NCBI GenBank assembly: GCA_963575745.1
Contig: CAUYUJ010014259.1
Span: 246,567-310,566 of the forward strand
Direction of reading: 5' to 3'
Length of the DNA: 64,000 nt
Source of the DNA: Prorocentrum cordatum
Lineage: Eukaryota > Sar > Dinophyceae > Prorocentrales > Prorocentraceae
The notes below the pieces were generated by a model. That model made no database searches. It saw only the letters and a program-made list of their open reading frames with translations, and was not told the DNA's origin. This document shows, piece after piece, positions 60,115 to 64,000 of this stretch (the stretch's first letter is position 1; each line of letters starts with the position of its first letter). A program made the position numbers and the translations under genes.

Positions 60115-60265
60115 CGTCTCGATGCCTTCCTGGAGAGCGTCGTGGTAGAGTTTCTTGGAGCCTCTTGGGACTTCTTGGGAGCTTCGTATGTGCTGCTGGG
60201 TTCTGCTGGAGCAGTGCCGAGCCATCTCGGGTGCATGGACGGCCTTCCTGGGCCGACCCGGAAGC
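60115..60265. repeat. Family H fragment
   Basis: TTCTTGGAGCCTCTTGGGAC, TTCTTGGGAGC, GAGCCATCTCGGGTGCATGG. Confidence 0.55.
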
Positions 60266-60289
60266 CTTGGACGGCTCTGGTCGAAAGCT

Positions 60290-60462
60290 GGGCGAGGGCT
60301 GCTAGAACCGTGGCTGCTAAAAACGCCCTCCCGAAAGGAAACAACAACTTCCCGGAATGAGGCGCGGCACGCGAAACGGTCAACGGGCTTCTTCCCGGAA
60401 GGGCGAAGACAACTTCCCAGAGGTCGATTTTAGAGCAGCCACGGATTTAGCAGCCCTTGCCC
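60290..60462. mobile_element. Inverted-repeat element Z
   Basis: GCGAGGGCTGCTAGAACCGT, then GGCTGCT, at the left pairs with AGCAGCCACGGATTTAGCAG, then CCCTTGC, at the right with few mismatches. Two AACAACTTCCCGGAATGAGG- and GACAACTTCCCAGAGG-type blocks lie inside. Confidence 0.7.
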
Positions 60463-60800
60463 GGCTTCCGATCCGGATAACCCCAGGGAGGCGTCGTGCC
60501 GCCGCCCTGAGAGATAGCATAAAGCATGTTGCGCCATGTTGTGGCGAAGGGGGGGTGGGATCGAGAGATAGCAGAAAGCCTACCAGGCATCACTTGGCAC
60601 TCTACCACGCCTCAAGGTGCTAGGGGGCGCGTTGGCGGATCAGGCCATGCACACTTGTCTGCCGGGCTTCTTGCCGCTTCCCGCTCATGTGCTCGTGTCG
60701 ACCTCCGCCGCGCTCTTTGCACTCGCTGCAGGTCTTCACGGTCTTACGATGCTGCTTTCCCGACAGGACCAGGGGGGGCCTGGGCGGGGCAGCGTGTCTA
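60463..60800. other. Unassigned stretch
   Basis: GAGAGATAGCA(T/G)AAAGC occurs twice (60508 and 60563). No gene recognised. Confidence 0.4.
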
Positions 60801-60804
60801 GGGA

Positions 60805-60912
60805 AATAAACAATGACATACACATAACTCGGAGGTCCGCGCGGATTCCTCGGATCGTCGCTGGGACCCCCTGGCGGCGCCTCAGGCGCCGCCCCTGGCG
60901 CGCTCCGCGAGC
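60805..60912 (+). mobile_element. Family A hairpin element, copy 6, truncated by a GGA array
   Basis: The left half is intact (ACTCGGAGGTCCGCGCGGAT, TCCTCGGATCGTCGCTGGGA, GCGCCTCAGGCGCC, CCTGGCGCGCTCCGCGAGCC). Where the complementary half should follow, sequence becomes GACGAGGATGAGGAGGAGG. Confidence 0.75.
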
Positions 60913-61015
60913 CATGGACGAGGATGAGGAGGAGGAGGAGGAGGAGGAGGAGGAAGGTGGGAGGGGGAGGAGGAGGAAAACGAAGAGGAGGATGATGAGG
61001 AGGAGGAGGAGCACA
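60913..61015. repeat. GGA/GAGGAT array
   Basis: (GGA)n with GAT and AAGAGG interruptions. It replaces the right half of the A element. Confidence 0.9.
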
Positions 61016-61019
61016 GTTG

Positions 61020-61740
61020 TTCAAGTGGGACTCTTCCTGCCTTGAGCTCGACCCGTCGGCTTAGCTCGGGGCTGTGCTACGGAAGGTCAAACGCACCCGC
61101 TGTTGCTGAATCCACGGGACTGCACTCGCTGGATTCATCTGGCGGTACGCCCAACGAGCCTGCATTTGAAGATAGCGACGACTCTCACAGAAGGGAGGAA
61201 ACGGAGGTGGAAGCCCCTGGCCCAGAAGCTCGCTGGAGTTCTCACACCCGGAGCTCTCGCTTCTGGGGCCTCACTTCAGGAGCTCTCACCCCTTGAAGCG
61301 GGCGGTATCCCTTTCCAGTCAGCCTTCGAGTGCTGCCCCACCTTTGCGAACCACCTCACTCGCCTTGGGATAAGCTTCGATCGCGACTTCGAGCTCGCGG
61401 TAGTGGGAGCCTGCGAGGGTGATGTTTTACATTTGTAGTCTGTTATTGCCCTTTCTCCTCGGACGCATTCGCCAGACTTGCACTTCGTTCGTTGGACCTT
61501 TCAGGGGCTTGCACGTCCATCTGCGTTTACTGTTCCTCGATGCTCGCCTTGACCTCGGGTGGACAGGGTATGTCCGTGCCCAGATCTCCGCGGACGACTT
61601 GTGTGCACCGTACCGCGTCGGCGTCTCCCAAGGCGGCGCCGATTCTCGGTCCAATGTGATAGTTTCTAGGCCCCATTGAGCCGAACTACTATGCATCGTT
61701 CCGCGTTGGAGCGGGGCCTGAACGGAGTCCAACCATGGTA
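61020..61740 (+). other. Unassigned, repeat-poor; possible decayed or exonic coding sequence
   Basis: On the plus strand a frame closing at 61438 contains protein-like text (GIPFQSAFECCPTFANHLTR, then LGISFDRDFELAVVGACEG). The next frame has SADDLCAPYRVGVSQGGADS near 61590-61660. No start, splice site or family can be fixed. These could be host exons or remnants of a transposon. Confidence 0.3.
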
Positions 61741-61805
61741 CGGTGCATGAGTGCCGTTCTCGTCTAATCTCGTCACGCTCTATACTCAGCGGCCAGCCCA
61801 GGGGG

Positions 61806-61980
61806 AAAAGTGAAAGGGGGCGGGCCTCCTCGGAAGGCTCGGGAGTCCTCCCGCGTAGGGATCAGCACCTTCTCCGGCGACGCAGCGCGCCTCTCAGAAG
61901 GCCGGAGGGCTTCTGCGAAGCCCCGCCGCCTCCTGAGAGGGCCTCCTCCTCCTCCTCGCCTCCCCGCTCTGCTCGCCGCC
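61806..61980. mobile_element. Family C inverted-repeat element, copy 6
   Basis: GGGGGCGGGCCTCCTCGGAA at the left and CTTCTGCGAAGCCCCGCCGC at the right with CTCTCAGAAGGCC between. The GCTCTGCTCGCCGCC end matches copy 2 CGCTCGCCGCC. Confidence 0.65.
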
Positions 61981-62034
61981 GACATGCGGTAAAACGTGGC
62001 CCCAGACCTTCCTCGGCGCCCAACCCCGACATCA

Positions 62035-62350
62035 CTAACCTCGAGGAATCCTGAGGACACCAAAGGAATCCACATGAATCTGGAGGAGCCTGAAGGAACC
62101 CTGAGGAAACTTGGGGAGTCAGAAGCAGTCGGGGGGCTTGGGTGATCCCACAAAGAGTCTGGAGGAGGGAATCTTGGCCGAAACCAAAAGCCAGGCTTCC
62201 CAGGGAAACTTCCTACTCGGCGCCCGACCCCGACTCAACACCGACCTCTGGCGCGGCATGCCGCGCCAGCGGCCTGCGCGTGCCCAGCGGCGGAGCTCCG
62301 GTGGCGGGGGCCCTGGCCCGCGGCCGGAGGGCCCTGCCGCGCTGCACACA
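62035..62350. other. Short GGAATCC/GAGGA repeats, then GC-rich unassigned DNA
   Basis: Positions 62040-62115 repeat AGGAATC-, AGGAACC- and GAGGAAAC-type units like 33665-33800. The remainder is unassigned. Confidence 0.4.
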
Positions 62351-62629
62351 CCGCCCGCAGCTCCGCCGCGCTGCGCGGTGCGCGCCTGGTCAGCACGACA
62401 GCTGCAGGCGAGCGTCTGACGAAGGCCAGGAGGGAGAGAAACACGCTGACACGATCCGTCGTCGATCCCCCGGAGAAAGTATGGGAAACTATGGGGAGTG
62501 GGGGGGGAGACAGAGACCCAGCCGCACGCCTCCCGCAGCTCCGCCGCGCTGCGCGGTGCGCGCCTGGTCAGCACGACAACTGCAGTCGAGCGTCTGACGA
62601 AGGTCAGGAGGGAGAGAAACACTTTTTTT
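62351..62629. repeat. Direct repeat of about 100 bp flanking a family D fragment
   Basis: CCCGCAGCTCCGCCGCGCTG through GAGGGAGAGAAACAC occurs at about 62351-62450 and 62530-62629, about 179 bp apart, nearly identical. The D fragment lies between the two copies. Confidence 0.9.
62435..62520 (+). mobile_element. Family D element, copy 4 (partial)
   Basis: AACACGCTGACACGATCCGT, CGTCGATCCCCCGGAGAAAG, TGGGAAACTATGGGGAGTGG; the right half of D is absent. Confidence 0.65.
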
Positions 62630-62854
62630 GGTCTGCGGGGCGAGAGCGAACCTCTTCCGCCAAAAGCTAGGCCCGCGGGCTATGCACAGCTCTGTTTAGG
62701 GAGACAGGGCACAGGCGGGCGGGGCCTCAGGCGGCCGGAGAGGGCGGAGCCCGGGGAGCAGGCGGTGCCGAAGAGCTTGCACGGGAAAAGGTACGCCGCG
62801 GACAGGAGCCGGATGCGAACATCCGGAGGGTGAGCGATGTGGTGTTGCCGAGGG

Positions 62855-63006
62855 AAAGAAACACACAGACACAATGAATCGTCGATCCCCAGGAAAAATA
62901 TGGGAAAATATGGGGAGTGTGGGGGAAGACAGAGACTCAGAAAACATAGGGAAAGATGGGAAATCTTGTTTTTTTTGTGTGTATTTGTTTGTGTGTCTTG
63001 GGGCCC
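62855..63006 (+). mobile_element. Family D element, copy 5 (complete)
   Basis: AAACACACAGACACAATGAA, GATCCCCAGGAAAAATATGG, AGAGACTCAGAAAACATAGG, then GTGTGTATTTGTTTGTGTGT, then CTTGGGGCCCC. About 150 bp; the best complete copy to compare with the split one. Confidence 0.8.
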
Positions 63007-63009
63007 CTT

Positions 63010-63785
63010 CAGAAGAAGCCTCTTCCCGAAAAGCTGGGTCAGCGTTTCTTGGCCAACTTGCCGGAAAGCTGGCCCAGTTTCTGGAGCGCGTTCGTCTTCC
63101 AGCGTTCACAGCAAAGATCTAGCCCAAGGCTTGTCTTCGGAAACTTCCGGGAAGCTGGCGCAGATGTCCCACGTGATATGATCACATTTCCGGGTGTACA
63201 CAGCTTGTGCACTGCTTGCTTGTCACCGTGCCTCGCCGACTGTGAAGCTGCCTCCACCGGGGCCTCAGCTCCATCCTCGGGACGCGCCCGCTGCGGCCGT
63301 GGCGCTTCGCCCGCCATCGTCCGCGCAGGTTTCTGAGCCATGGCGTGGCTGTGCTCTTGGAAAAATGTCCATAATATGTGGCGCACGTGTGGTTGCTGTT
63401 GTTCGTTCAGTCAAGCTACATACGAACATATTGGGCACTATAGGGATGGCTGGGCACGACTCTCGTCAAGCTTTTAGGTGATACCGACCGCACACGCTCC
63501 ACGGTTAGTAAGAACACTTGAGTCTATGGCGGCCGCAGCTTTCGCGAGATGCACCGACTACACCACATACACAGGATCGGTTCGACACGAACAGTACATG
63601 TACAAGTCCTTGATACACATAGTTTGCGACAAAGAGTGTGCACAGCCCGTCCATCCCGTACAGTAGTATACGCCCACAGACCTCCACGATAGGATTTAGT
63701 AGCTCGCAGTGAAAAGCTCCGCAACAGGCCCACCATGTTCTATTCCTCATGCGTCGACCGCCTCGAAGACGTCAGGTGGTGAAGC
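63010..63785. other. Repeat-poor terminal region
   Basis: About 780 bp without arrays or families. If the candidate exon at 63786 is real, part of this may be its 3' untranslated region on the minus strand. A minus-strand frame (63750-63505) of 81 codons is Cys-rich and hydrophobic in places (ILLYGMDGLCTLFVANYVYQ) but has no family I know. Confidence 0.3.
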
Positions 63786-63992
63786 CTAGACCCCAAGAAC
63801 TTGAGAAAGCAGCTGGCGAGGATCTATCCGATTGGATGCTTCACTGAACCAGGGGTCCGAGAAGGCCAGGACAATTTCCTCGTCTGGCATCCGTGCGAAG
63901 TAATTTTCATGTTCACTTCCAAGGACCCCAGGGCAAGGACGTCGGAACGTAGCTGCGTTGCTCGCGGTGATGCCGAAGGCTCCAGTCTCCAC
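63786..63992 (-). CDS. Candidate 3' exon of a host gene (hypothetical)
   Basis: A minus-strand frame reads ordinary-looking protein (TASNAATFRRPCPG, then GSEHENYFARMPDEEIVLAF, then SDPWFSEASNRIDPRQLL) and ends SQVLGV before a TAG. Amino-acid composition is balanced, unlike the Arg/Ala/Pro-biased frames elsewhere. Upstream in frame is a TGA, preceded by CGCCTGAG, which could be a splice acceptor; the rest of the gene would then lie outside the window. No domain recognised. It may equally be a chance frame of 68 codons. Confidence 0.35.
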   Translation of the reverse strand: METGAFGITASNAATFRRPCPGVLGSEHENYFARMPDEEIVLAFSDPWFSEASNRIDPRQLLSQVLGV

Positions 63993-64000
63993 TCAGGCGA

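Overview
This is eukaryotic nuclear DNA, most likely from a dinoflagellate. The inference rests on three things: a LINE with a single-polyprotein layout (coiled coil, endonuclease, reverse transcriptase, RNase H, Cys-rich tail), GC-rich intergenic DNA saturated with imperfect trinucleotide arrays, and many short hairpin or inverted-repeat elements, with no convincing intact host gene in 64 kb. I see no perfect dinoflagellate spliced-leader sequence, no tRNA or rRNA gene, no bacterial-type operon and no CRISPR array. Genus cannot be decided from the sequence alone.

Layout. 0-12 kb: repeat mosaic (trinucleotide arrays, degenerate CTTGGGGCC-type repeats, small interspersed families). 11.98-18.46 kb, minus strand: one nearly complete LINE, its frame broken at four mononucleotide runs. 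18.5-22.6 kb: hairpin and terminal-inverted-repeat elements (families A, B, D, E, J, S). 22.6-27.1 kb: mostly single-copy-looking DNA without a recognisable gene. 28.2-30.5 kb: a short TA-flanked inverted-repeat element (family M) split by a 2.1 kb insert that carries a 152-bp tandem array and a roughly 940-bp GA tract. 30.7-38 kb: dense short elements. 38.3-40.5 kb: a tandem array (112-116 bp units passing into 90 bp units) lying between two halves of a family D element. 41-46 kb: TCG, CTC, GAT and GGA arrays plus tandem duplications, one of which shows a CTC expansion inside one of two paired units. 46.0-47.6 kb, plus strand: a badly decayed fragment of a second LINE. 47.6-63 kb: more arrays and short elements. 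The last kilobase is repeat-poor and may hold the 3' exon of a host gene on the minus strand.

How the parts relate. The only clear protein-coding content is retrotransposon-derived. The other structure consists of short non-coding families, named A to Z here for convenience, that occur two to eight times within the window. Several have terminal inverted repeats or fold back on themselves. Some have served as sites where microsatellites or satellites expanded. Most long open frames in the window are open only because they run through three-base or two-base repeats and should not be read as proteins. All copy relationships were found by eye; boundaries are accurate to a few bases where arms are exact and to tens of bases elsewhere.
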